In this document: positions 7,693-16,014 of the stretch, piece after piece
Numbering within the stretch: the stretch's first letter is position 1
Layout of the letters: each line of letters starts with the position of its first letter
Assembly (NCBI RefSeq): GCF_900155985.1
Contig: NZ_FTMA01000005.1
Location: 186,001-250,000 of the forward strand
Source: Maribacter ulvicola
GTDB lineage: Bacteria; Bacteroidota; Bacteroidia; Flavobacteriales; Flavobacteriaceae
Length of the DNA: 64,000 nucleotides
Direction of reading: 5' to 3'
Position numbers and translations under genes: made by a program
The notes under the pieces: generated by a model
What the model was told of the DNA's origin: nothing
Seen by the model: only the letters and a program-made list of their open reading frames with translations
Databases searched by the model: none

Positions 7693-10600
7693 ATGACATT
7701 TTTTAAAAAATTCCCTCTAGGGCTAGTACTCCTATTATTCTTTTGCGCTTCATGTATAAATAAAAAGCCAGTTGAAATTCCTTTAACTATACAGCAAGAC
7801 AGTACTGAACTTATTGAAATGGCCAAACTTGCCAGAGAAACTATTACCGCACAAGTTGCTGACGGTCTAGAGTTAAGCCTATGGGCTTCAGATTCACTAG
7901 CCCCAGATCCTATTGCAATGGATATTGACAATGAAGGAAATATCTACATTACCCGCTCTAATAGACATAAAAACTCTGAATTTGATATTCGCGGCCATAG
8001 AGATTGGATGACAGAATCCATTGCTCTGGAATCTGTTGAAGATAGAAGAGCTTTTCTACGTAAAACCTTTGCGCCAGAGCTTAGTAAAGAAAATGAGTGG
8101 TTGGCAGATTTAAATAACGATAGTATTCACGATTGGCGCGATCTAACCGTTGAACAAGATGAGATATGGATGTTAGAGGATACCAATAAAGATGGTATTG
8201 CAGATATTTCCACTCAAATCATGAAAGGTTTTAATGATGAAATTAATGATGTTGCCGGTGCACTTCTAGTTCGTGATGAAGATGTATTTGTCGGTATTGG
8301 CCCAGGAATGTATCGTCTTACCGATACTAATGGCGATAAAATTTTAGATGAGAAAACTGCAATTGCCGAAGGCTTTGCCGTACATATTGGTTTTAGTGGG
8401 CATGGTATGTCTGGTGCCATTGAAGGACCCGATGGTAAAATATACTGGGGCATTGGAGATATAGGAGCAAATATTACAACTGTTGAAGGTGAAAACCATA
8501 AATACCCAAATGAAGGAGTTATTGTAAGAAGTAATCCTGATGGAACAGATTTTGAAGTATATGCACATGGTCTGCGTAATACCCATGAGTTTGCTTTTGA
8601 TGCTTACGGAAATATTATTTCATCTGATAATGATGGTGACCATAGAGGCGAAAGCGAAAGACTGGTTCATATCGTTGAAGGTTCAGATGCCGGGTGGAGA
8701 GCTAATTGGCAGTACGGAAAATATACGGATCCCAAAAATAACGGATATAATGTTTGGATGGATGAAAAACTCTTCACTCCTCGTTGGGAAGGTCAGGCTG
8801 CATACATTATGCCACCGCTTCAAAATTTTCATAACGGCCCTACGGGAATGAGATATAACCCTGGCACTGCCTTGGGTAAAAAATGGATGAATAAATTCTT
8901 TTTAGTAGAATTTGTAGGAGATCCTAGTAGATCACATATTTGGTCGTTTGATCTAAAGCCAAAAGGCGCTTCGTTTGAATTAAATACAGATGAATCTATT
9001 TTATCTGGCGTATTGCCTACAGGAATAGGCTTTGGACCAGATGGTGCACTGTACCTTGCCGATTGGGTAAATGGTTGGGGAACTAAAAATTATGGGCGAG
9101 TTTGGAAATTAGACGTTACCGAAGAAACAAATGATTTAGCTCAAGAACGTTTAGAAACCCAACGTTTAATGACCCTAAATTATGAAGATGAAAAGACGGA
9201 TAGTTTGGTAAGTTTATTGTCGTATGGCGATATGAGAATTCGCCAAAAGGCTCAATTTGAACTTGCTAAAAGAACTTTCTGGGGCTATAGAGCGCTTAAA
9301 AAGGTACTACAAGAAGAAGAAAATCAATTTGCGCGTATTCATGCGATCTGGGGTATTGGTCAAATTGCCGCTAAGGATATAGATGAGGCAAAGCCGTTAC
9401 TTAACTTATTAAGTGATAACGATCCAGAAATCATAGCACAAAGTGTAAAGGTATTGGGCGATTTAAGATATAAAAAAGCCGCTGATAGTCTTATAACATT
9501 GACTACCCATGAAAATGACCGTGTAAAATTCTTTGCAGCACAAGCACTGGGCAGATTAAAACATAAAAATGCCATTGACCCGTTATTGGCAATGCTCGAA
9601 GCCAACAACGACAAAGATCTTTATTTAAGACATGCCGCAGTTTTAGCGCTATCTAGAATTGGCAATGCTGAACCACTTTTAGCTCTTGCCAATAGCAAAA
9701 ACAGAAGTCTTAGAATTGCTGCCGTTATGGTTCTTAGAAAATTACAAGATCCAAAAATATCGATATTCCTTTCTGACCAAGATGAATACATTGTTACAGA
9801 AACTGCACGTGCCATTAACGATGACCTTTCTATTGAGGATGCTCTTCCGGCATTGGCAGCAACGCTTACTAACGAAAAATTCACATCTGAACCCTTGTTA
9901 CGTAGAGCCATTAATGCCGCATTACGTGTGGGCGGTGGAGAACAGTTAGATTTACTTATCAATTTTGCTAAGCGAAGAAAGGTATCTAGCGATTTACGTG
10001 GCGAAGCCCTTGCTGCTTTGGGCACTTGGAACAACCCTTCACTTTTAGATCGTGTAGATGGTAGATATAGAGGAGAAGTTATTAGAGAAAACAGTCAGTT
10101 AGAGGAAAAAATTAAAAAACATGTTCCTTCGTTCTTAAAAGAAAGTTCGCCACAAATATTAATTGGAATTTCAAAAACAATAAGCGCAATTGGCATCAAC
10201 TCTTATAACGATGATTTATACCAAGTATTTAAATCAAATGAATCACCCAAAGTAAGAGCTGCCGTACTAAACGCCTTAGGTCAATTACAATTTAATAAAA
10301 TGGAAGCAGCCATGTCTTTTGGTATGCAAGATAAGAATGAACAAGTAAGGACCGTAGCCGTAGGTTTATTAAGTAAATTAAATCTATCTAAAGAGAAACT
10401 ACCAAACATTGTTGACCCAATATTTAAGAAAGGCTCATTATCGGAACAGCAAAGAATGTTGAATGTTCTTGGTGACCTGCCTGACGTAAAAAGCAATGCC
10501 ATTCTTACTAGTCTAATTGATAAAGCTAGTAAAAGTCAACTAAACCAAGGTATTTTATTAGATTTAATGGAATCGGTAAAAGCGACAGAAAACCCTAAAC

Positions 10601-11124
10601 TAATAGCACAATTAGATAAACTTAAGAAAGCAGGTTTTTCTACTGATTCTTTTCAAGAAACCCTTTACGGAGGTAATTGGTGGGCAGGTAGAACGGTATT
10701 CAATAACAACCCTACAGCGCAATGTGTACGTTGTCATTCTGTAAACGGTTCTGGTGGTGAAGTTGGTCCTAAATTAGATAATATTGGTAATATTTTAGAC
10801 AGACAGCAATTATTAGAAGCGCTTATTGAGCCAAGTGTAAGGTTAGCTCCTGGTTACGGAACCGTAACCCTTACATTGAAAGATGGACAAAAAGTTCAAG
10901 GTGTTTTAATCGAGGAGAATAATAAGGAAGTTTTATTAAGAACATCTGAAGCTGAACCTTTAAGAATTCCTTTAATGAGAATTGCCAAAAGAGAAAATTC
11001 TATGTCCGCTATGCCTGCCATGGGCCGTATGATATCTAGAAGAGAACTCCGTGATCTTATTGAATACCTTGGCTCTTTGAAAAATAAAGTGCGGATTATT
11101 GAAGGGGAGGATAAAGAAGTATAA
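7693..11124 (+). CDS. lipoprotein with PVC-type propeller, HEAT repeats and cytochrome c domain
   Basis: 1143-residue lipoprotein. I chose ATG 7693 over an upstream in-frame TTG (7618) because a lipoprotein signal starts there (GLVLLLFFCASC, lipid-modified Cys21). Residues about 45-480 form a beta-propeller of the membrane-bound dehydrogenase / PVC heme-binding type (GHGMSGAIEGPDGKIYWG; FGPDGALYLADWVNGWG). Residues about 500-950 are HEAT-like helical repeats. The C-terminus is a single-heme cytochrome c with CVRCH at residues 1011-1015 and a methionine-rich axial-ligand region (MSAMPAMGRM). The architecture points to oxidation of a sugar-like substrate with electrons passed to the respiratory chain; this is inference. 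It is divergent from the DUF1080 gene and ends at a hairpin shared with the next convergent gene. Confidence 0.92.
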   Translation: MTFFKKFPLGLVLLLFFCASCINKKPVEIPLTIQQDSTELIEMAKLARETITAQVADGLELSLWASDSLAPDPIAMDIDNEGNIYITRSNRHKNSEFDIRGHRDWMTESIALESVEDRRAFLRKTFAPELSKENEWLADLNNDSIHDWRDLTVEQDEIWMLEDTNKDGIADISTQIMKGFNDEINDVAGALLVRDEDVFVGIGPGMYRLTDTNGDKILDEKTAIAEGFAVHIGFSGHGMSGAIEGPDGKIYWGIGDIGANITTVEGENHKYPNEGVIVRSNPDGTDFEVYAHGLRNTHEFAFDAYGNIISSDNDGDHRGESERLVHIVEGSDAGWRANWQYGKYTDPKNNGYNVWMDEKLFTPRWEGQAAYIMPPLQNFHNGPTGMRYNPGTALGKKWMNKFFLVEFVGDPSRSHIWSFDLKPKGASFELNTDESILSGVLPTGIGFGPDGALYLADWVNGWGTKNYGRVWKLDVTEETNDLAQERLETQRLMTLNYEDEKTDSLVSLLSYGDMRIRQKAQFELAKRTFWGYRALKKVLQEEENQFARIHAIWGIGQIAAKDIDEAKPLLNLLSDNDPEIIAQSVKVLGDLRYKKAADSLITLTTHENDRVKFFAAQALGRLKHKNAIDPLLAMLEANNDKDLYLRHAAVLALSRIGNAEPLLALANSKNRSLRIAAVMVLRKLQDPKISIFLSDQDEYIVTETARAINDDLSIEDALPALAATLTNEKFTSEPLLRRAINAALRVGGGEQLDLLINFAKRRKVSSDLRGEALAALGTWNNPSLLDRVDGRYRGEVIRENSQLEEKIKKHVPSFLKESSPQILIGISKTISAIGINSYNDDLYQVFKSNESPKVRAAVLNALGQLQFNKMEAAMSFGMQDKNEQVRTVAVGLLSKLNLSKEKLPNIVDPIFKKGSLSEQQRMLNVLGDLPDVKSNAILTSLIDKASKSQLNQGILLDLMESVKATENPKLIAQLDKLKKAGFSTDSFQETLYGGNWWAGRTVFNNNPTAQCVRCHSVNGSGGEVGPKLDNIGNILDRQQLLEALIEPSVRLAPGYGTVTLTLKDGQKVQGVLIEENNKEVLLRTSEAEPLRIPLMRIAKRENSMSAMPAMGRMISRRELRDLIEYLGSLKNKVRIIEGEDKEV

Positions 11125-11142
11125 TCTATAAAGAGAGATAAA

Positions 11143-12084
11143 CTAAAAAGAGGAGAGTTCTGCTTTCCTCTTTTTAAACTCCCTCATTATCTCGCTAACA
11201 ATTTCGGCAGCGGGTTTTATGTCGTGTATCAACGCAGATACTTGACCAATTTCTAGTTCGCCGTCTTCTAAATCACCTAAAAACATTCCTTTTTTTGCAC
11301 GGCCCCTACCTAAAAGAGTTTTCAACTCTTCGGTTGTGGCATTGTTAGTATATGCTTTTTGAACTTCATTATAAAATTTGTTTTTCACTAAACGAACAGG
11401 AGCTAGTTCTTTTAATGTCAAATGCGTATCTCCTTCCTTAGCATTTATCACGACCTCTTTAAAGTTTATATGATTTGATGCTTCTTCACTTGCCACAAAC
11501 CGGCTACCAACCTGTACACCATCTGCACCTAAAATAATGGCAGCCAACATGGCACTACCCGTTGCTATTCCACCTGCTGCTATCAAAGGAATAGTTATTT
11601 TTTCTTTAACTGCAGGTATCAACACAAAAGTTGTTGTTTCATCACGACCGTTATGTCCGCCTGCTTCAAAGCCTTCTGCCACAATGGCATCTACCCCTGC
11701 AGCCTGTGCTTTCAACGCAAATTTCAAGCTACTGACCACATGTACCACGGTAACTCCCTTTTCCTTTAAAATGGATGTCCAAGTTTTAGGATTTCCAGCA
11801 GATGTAAATACAATTTTTACATCCTCTTCAATGATAATATCCATCAACTTATCTATATCAGGATATAACATAGGAACGTTTACTCCAAATGGTTTTGAAG
11901 TTGCTTCCTTACATTTTTGAATATGCTCTCGCAAAACATTAGGGTACATGCTACCTGCACCAATGACACCTAAACCTCCAGCATTTGATACAGCACTGGC
12001 TAATCGCCATCCACTGGTCCAAATCATTCCTCCCTGAATTATGGGGAATTCTATTTTGAAAAGTTCGGTAAGTCTATTTTGCAT
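11143..12084 (-). CDS. nitronate monooxygenase / FabK-like flavin oxidoreductase
   Basis: 313-residue FMN-dependent TIM barrel of the nitronate monooxygenase / enoyl-ACP reductase II superfamily. Visible motifs are the N-terminal FPIIQGGMIWTSG, AGGLGVIGAG, the phosphate-binding EGFEAGGHNGRD and IPLIAAGGIATG, and ADGVQVGSRFVAS. The AGGHNGRD segment carries the histidine seen in this superfamily. Sequence alone does not separate nitronate detoxification from a fatty-acid role. A FabK-like role is less likely to be needed if another enoyl-ACP reductase is present elsewhere. It is monocistronic, with its 3' end inside the shared terminator. Confidence 0.88.
   Translation of the reverse strand: MQNRLTELFKIEFPIIQGGMIWTSGWRLASAVSNAGGLGVIGAGSMYPNVLREHIQKCKEATSKPFGVNVPMLYPDIDKLMDIIIEEDVKIVFTSAGNPKTWTSILKEKGVTVVHVVSSLKFALKAQAAGVDAIVAEGFEAGGHNGRDETTTFVLIPAVKEKITIPLIAAGGIATGSAMLAAIILGADGVQVGSRFVASEEASNHINFKEVVINAKEGDTHLTLKELAPVRLVKNKFYNEVQKAYTNNATTEELKTLLGRGRAKKGMFLGDLEDGELEIGQVSALIHDIKPAAEIVSEIMREFKKRKAELSSF
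11145..11175. terminator. bidirectional terminator overlapping a coding end
   Basis: Perfect 10-bp stem AAAAAGAGGA/TCCTCTTTTT with an 11-base loop, lying between the convergent propeller-cytochrome gene and the flavin oxidoreductase. T-runs occur on both strands. The hairpin begins inside the stop codon and covers the last codons of the minus-strand gene, so the C-terminus of that protein is encoded within the terminator. Confidence 0.75.
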
Positions 12085-12241
12085 ATGCTTAGTGAATCAC
12101 CTTGTAGCGAGTCCGCAAGGCATTATATTGAATAGTTAATTTAGATTTCAAAATACATGTAAGCAAACCCTAATCTCAATAATAAAGTAAAAGGTTACAT
12201 TTTAAAGATACTAAAATGAACTTTAAAATATAACCCTCTAA

Positions 12242-13432
12242 TTATGAAATTACACCAGACCCTATAAGGTCATCTGCTAAATACCACGCCACAAACTGAC
12301 CTTCGGTAATTGCAGATTGCATTTCTTTAAAATCTACATACATACCACCTTTTACTTTGTATATAGTAGCTTCCTGCAGTTCTTGACGGTATCTTATACG
12401 TGCTTTTACTTCTAGTTTCTCATCAATATTCAATGCAAGATCTGTGCGTACCCAATGTATTTCTTCCTCCTTTACAAATAAAGTTCTTCTATACAAGCCG
12501 GGGTGGGCTTTACCTTGACCCGTATAAATGATATTCTCATTTACATCGGTATCTATTACAAACAAGGGTTCTTTTGTTCCTCCTACATGCAAGCCTTTAC
12601 GTTGTCCTTTGGTAAAATAGTGTGCACCTTGGTGCTCACCAACCACTTTCCCATCTGTTAAATGATATACGGGCTTCTCCGCATAGAACTCTAATTCTGA
12701 GTTTTTATCATTGAAATTAGGTGTTGCGCGTTCATAAGCATCAAACCCGGCTGGTACTTCAACAATTTTACCGGTTTTTGGTTTTAATTGTTGCTGCAAA
12801 AATTCCGGAAGTCTTACTTTACCTATAAAACATAAACCTTGTGAATCTTTTTTATCTGCAGTTATCAAATTCATTTTTGCGGCAATTTCCCTTACCTGTG
12901 GCTTGGTCAATTCCCCTATCGGAAATAATGTCTTGGATAATTGTTCTTGCGAAAGTTGACATAAGAAATAAGACTGGTCTTTATTACCATCTTTTCCTGC
13001 CAATAACTGATATGTTTCTGTACCATCTGCATTGTGCAAAGTACCTTTTCTGCAATAATGCCCTGTTGCAACATAATCTGCCCCTAATTGCATAGCAATT
13101 TTCATAAAGACATCAAACTTAATTTCTCTATTACAAAGCACATCAGGATTTGGGGTACGCCCCATCTCGTATTCCTTGAACATATAATCAACAATACGTT
13201 CTTTATATTCTGTACTTAAATCTACTGTTTGAAAAGGAATACCTAATTTTTCTGCAACGATCAAGGCATCATTGCTGTCTTCTAACCACGGACACTCTTC
13301 TGATATCGTCACCGAATCATCATGCCAATTCTTCATAAATAAACCAATAACATCATAACCTTGCTCTTTTAACAAGTATGCTGCTACGCTTGAATCTACT
13401 CCCCCTGACAGTCCTATTACAACTTTTTTCAT
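12242..13432 (-). CDS. mnmA: tRNA-specific 2-thiouridylase MnmA
   Basis: 396-residue MnmA, which installs sulfur at C2 of the wobble uridine (U34) in tRNA for Lys, Glu and Gln. The N-terminal PP-loop reads [16 protein letters not shown]. The catalytic cysteines are in [13 protein letters not shown] and QGLCFIGKV, and TGHYCRK and DQSYFLCQL are the usual tRNA/ATP contacts. The C-terminal beta-barrel is intact. Length is slightly above the E. coli enzyme because of a Bacteroidota-type insertion around [12 protein letters not shown]. It is monocistronic, with an exact -7 promoter element 19 bp upstream of the start. Confidence 0.97.
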   Translation of the reverse strand: MKKVVIGLSGGVDSSVAAYLLKEQGYDVIGLFMKNWHDDSVTISEECPWLEDSNDALIVAEKLGIPFQTVDLSTEYKERIVDYMFKEYEMGRTPNPDVLCNREIKFDVFMKIAMQLGADYVATGHYCRKGTLHNADGTETYQLLAGKDGNKDQSYFLCQLSQEQLSKTLFPIGELTKPQVREIAAKMNLITADKKDSQGLCFIGKVRLPEFLQQQLKPKTGKIVEVPAGFDAYERATPNFNDKNSELEFYAEKPVYHLTDGKVVGEHQGAHYFTKGQRKGLHVGGTKEPLFVIDTDVNENIIYTGQGKAHPGLYRRTLFVKEEEIHWVRTDLALNIDEKLEVKARIRYRQELQEATIYKVKGGMYVDFKEMQSAITEGQFVAWYLADDLIGSGVIS

Positions 13433-13735
13433 CTCTATTACTATGTCGTTACAAAATTACAAAATTTCATTTCAAAACATCTTTTTTTCAACTTATGTAA
13501 TACACTTTTAAAATCCACTTTAAGCCAACGCACTAAAGGACTTTAATTTATTGGTTCAAAATTTAATTTTTTTTGAGTTAAAAATATTTTGTTAAACTTT
13601 TTAAAAAATAACTTAAACAAAATAAATCTGTTGTATTTTTATCCACATAGGTGTTTTAATACTAAAAATATATTATATCACATTTAACGTTAAACATCTT
13701 TTATAATTAATTAAACAATCTTTAAAAACACAATT
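13433..13735. other. AT-rich divergent intergenic region between mnmA and the fasciclin gene
   Basis: 303 bp holding the mnmA promoter element at its left end and, presumably, the promoter of the fasciclin gene. Candidate plus-strand signals (TATTTTG near 13583, TTGTATTTTTAT near 13631) are imperfect. No ORF, hairpin terminator or RNA gene is evident. The fasciclin gene probably has a leader of more than 50 bp. Confidence 0.5.
13452..13459 (-). promoter_or_regulatory. -7 element (TAATTTTG) for mnmA
   Basis: Exact TAnnTTTG match on the minus strand, 19 bp before the mnmA ATG. A TTG lies upstream, but at about 13 bp, shorter than the usual -33 spacing. Confidence 0.5.
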
Positions 13736-15763
13736 ATGAAAAAAATGTTACGATTACGAAATTTTTTACTGTTACTTACGGTCACTATGATTACATGGTC
13801 TTGTAGTGACGATGACGATGTGGAACCTTTGACAATTAACGAAACGACCATCGTTGAAACCGCTCAGGCGGAAGATGCACTTTCCTCTTTGGTCTCTGCA
13901 CTTACTACTGCCGATAATTCTGAAGGTACAGATTTGGTAGGCACATTAAATTCAAACGGTCCTTTTACCGTTTTTGCTCCTACAAACGATGCTTTTACTG
14001 CATTATTGAATCAATTAGATGACTTTGAGTCACTATCCGATTTTGATACGGATGAAGAACGTGCTATTTTAACATCAATCTTAACCTACCATGTAGTTGC
14101 AGGTGTTGCTGCTAGCTCTTCAGATTTAACAAATGGTATGATGGTTACTACCGTACAAGGGGAAGATTTGACCATTAATATTGATGGTGATGTATTTGTT
14201 GAAGATGCTACTGAAGTAAATGCAAAAGTGGTCATTGCAGATGTAGAAGCAAGCAACGGTGTTGTTCACGTTATTGATAAAGTTTTATTACCTCAAGCAA
14301 TTATTGATGCCTTGAACGGAGAAGAGGACATAGAAAACGGAACTTTAGTTGATATAGTAGTAGCTACTGAACCATTATCTCTTTTAGAAGCCGCTGTTAT
14401 TAAAGCTGATTTAGTTGCAACACTTAGTTCTGACGGACCATTTACTGTTTTTGCCCCTACTGATGATGCCTTTGTTGCATTATTAGATGTGTTAGGTGAT
14501 GATTATAATAGCCTTGATGATTTTGATACCGATGAAGAAATTGCTTTATTGAAGAACATTTTATTATTTCATGTCGTTGCCGCAGAAGTAAAATCAACTG
14601 ATTTAGCTGCAGGTGAGGTAGCTACAGCTCTTGAAAATAATAGTGTGGATATTATAGCTTCTGGTGACTCTTTCGTAATTGGAGATGCTTCTGATACCAA
14701 CGCAAATATTACAGGTGTAGACATTATGGCTTCTAACGGTATTGCACATACTATCGACAAAGTATTGCTTCCACAAGCGGCTATAGATTTTGTAACCAGC
14801 TTAAGATTAAAAACTATTGTTGATACTGCCGTTGCAACAGATGATTTAAGTTTATTGGTTGATGCTTTAGTACAAGCAGATGCAGGTTTAGTAGCAACTT
14901 TAAATGGCTCAGGTCCTTTCACTGTTTTTGCTCCAACTAATGATGCGTTTGCTGCTCTTTTAGATTCTTTAGGAGACGACTTCAACAACCTTTCGGATTT
15001 TGATACAGAAGAAGAAAAAGCACTATTAACGAAAGTGTTGACATACCATGTCATTTCTGGTACTGCCGCCTTTTCAACTGATTTAAATAATAATCAAGCT
15101 ATTGAAACTATTCAAGGTGAAAACATTACTGTAATCTTAACGGATAATGGTGTTGAAATTATGGATGCAACAGCTACCAATGCCAATGTTGCTTTGGCTG
15201 ATGTAGCTGCTAGTAATGGTGTTGTTCATGTTATCGATAAAGTAATTTTACCTCAAGAGGTTTTAGATATGCTTTCGGCAATGAGTTTGAAATCAATTGT
15301 TGAGATTGCCGTAGAAACCGATGATTTAAGCTTATTGGTCGATGCATTAGTACAAGCAGATGCAGGTTTAGTAGAAACGTTAAATGGCGCCGGTCCATTT
15401 ACAGTTTTTGCACCAACCAATGATGCCTTTGCAACTCTTCTAGATACCTTAGGCGAAGAATACACTAGCTTAGCCGACTTTGACACTGAAACTGAAAAAG
15501 AATTATTGGTTTCCATTCTTACGTACCATGTAGTATCCGGCACAGCTGCTTTCTCAACTGATTTAAGTGACGGACAGTCGATTGCAACTTTTCAAGGTGA
15601 AAATATAGGTGTTAACATTAAAGAGAATGGTGCTGTACATATTGAAGATGCCAGCGAGAACAATGCTTCTGTTGTCATGGCAGATGTAGAAGCAAGTAAC
15701 GGTGTTGTTCATGTTATCAATAAAGTACTTTTACCACAGGTAGTTATTGATGCACTGCATTAA
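13736..15763 (+). CDS. four-domain fasciclin (FAS1) lipoprotein
   Basis: 675-residue surface or periplasmic lipoprotein. The signal ends in TMITWSCSDDDD, with the lipidated Cys followed by acidic residues, a pattern tied to outer-membrane or surface sorting in Bacteroidota. Four FAS1 domains follow, ending near residues 187, 347, 507 and 669, so the period is 160 residues. Each shows the H1 box (GPFTVFAPTNDAF or close) and the H2 box (NGVVHVIDKVLLPQ or close). FAS1 domains mediate adhesion. Domains 3 and 4 are closest to each other at DNA level, with near-identical stretches spaced 480 bp apart (for example 14850-14900 and 15330-15380), which indicates recent duplication. The gene is monocistronic and closed by a strong terminator. 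Confidence 0.95.
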   Translation: MKKMLRLRNFLLLLTVTMITWSCSDDDDVEPLTINETTIVETAQAEDALSSLVSALTTADNSEGTDLVGTLNSNGPFTVFAPTNDAFTALLNQLDDFESLSDFDTDEERAILTSILTYHVVAGVAASSSDLTNGMMVTTVQGEDLTINIDGDVFVEDATEVNAKVVIADVEASNGVVHVIDKVLLPQAIIDALNGEEDIENGTLVDIVVATEPLSLLEAAVIKADLVATLSSDGPFTVFAPTDDAFVALLDVLGDDYNSLDDFDTDEEIALLKNILLFHVVAAEVKSTDLAAGEVATALENNSVDIIASGDSFVIGDASDTNANITGVDIMASNGIAHTIDKVLLPQAAIDFVTSLRLKTIVDTAVATDDLSLLVDALVQADAGLVATLNGSGPFTVFAPTNDAFAALLDSLGDDFNNLSDFDTEEEKALLTKVLTYHVISGTAAFSTDLNNNQAIETIQGENITVILTDNGVEIMDATATNANVALADVAASNGVVHVIDKVILPQEVLDMLSAMSLKSIVEIAVETDDLSLLVDALVQADAGLVETLNGAGPFTVFAPTNDAFATLLDTLGEEYTSLADFDTETEKELLVSILTYHVVSGTAAFSTDLSDGQSIATFQGENIGVNIKENGAVHIEDASENNASVVMADVEASNGVVHVINKVLLPQVVIDALH

Positions 15764-15785
15764 AATAGGTATTGAATTATAACTG

Positions 15786-15816
15786 AAAACCTTCCTATAA
15801 ATAGGAAGGTTTTTTT
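15786..15816 (+). terminator. intrinsic terminator of the fasciclin gene
   Basis: Stem ACCTTCCTAT/ATAGGAAGGT, with flanking A and T runs, a 2-3 base loop and a TTTTTTT tail, 22 bp past the stop. Strong plus-strand terminator. Confidence 0.9.
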
Positions 15817-15956
15817 ATACCGCAAATTTGTTTACATCATCATATACTCTTTTAACATACAATAAAGCATCCTTTACAACTAACTTTTTAAAGAACTTTA
15901 AATTTATTACATCTTTGGCATCCCAAATCTTACCAAACCAATCCTTAATCAATGGC

Positions 15957-15985
15957 AAAAGCCCTTTCAATTTGAAAGGGCTTTT
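15957..15985. terminator. second hairpin between fasciclin gene and giant surface-protein gene
   Basis: Long stem AAAAGCCCTTTCAA/TTTGAAAGGGCTTTT with hardly any loop. It lies 30 bp beyond the 3' end of the minus-strand surface-protein gene and probably terminates it. It also has a plus-strand T-run although the fasciclin gene already has its own terminator. Confidence 0.75.
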
Positions 15986-16014
15986 CTATTATTTAACCAA
16001 ATTAATTTATAGTG

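Noticed and set aside
12107..12131. CCTTG...CAAGG inverted repeat upstream of the flavin oxidoreductase gene
   Set aside because: The stem is short with a large loop and no T-run or promoter nearby; not enough to call a regulatory site.
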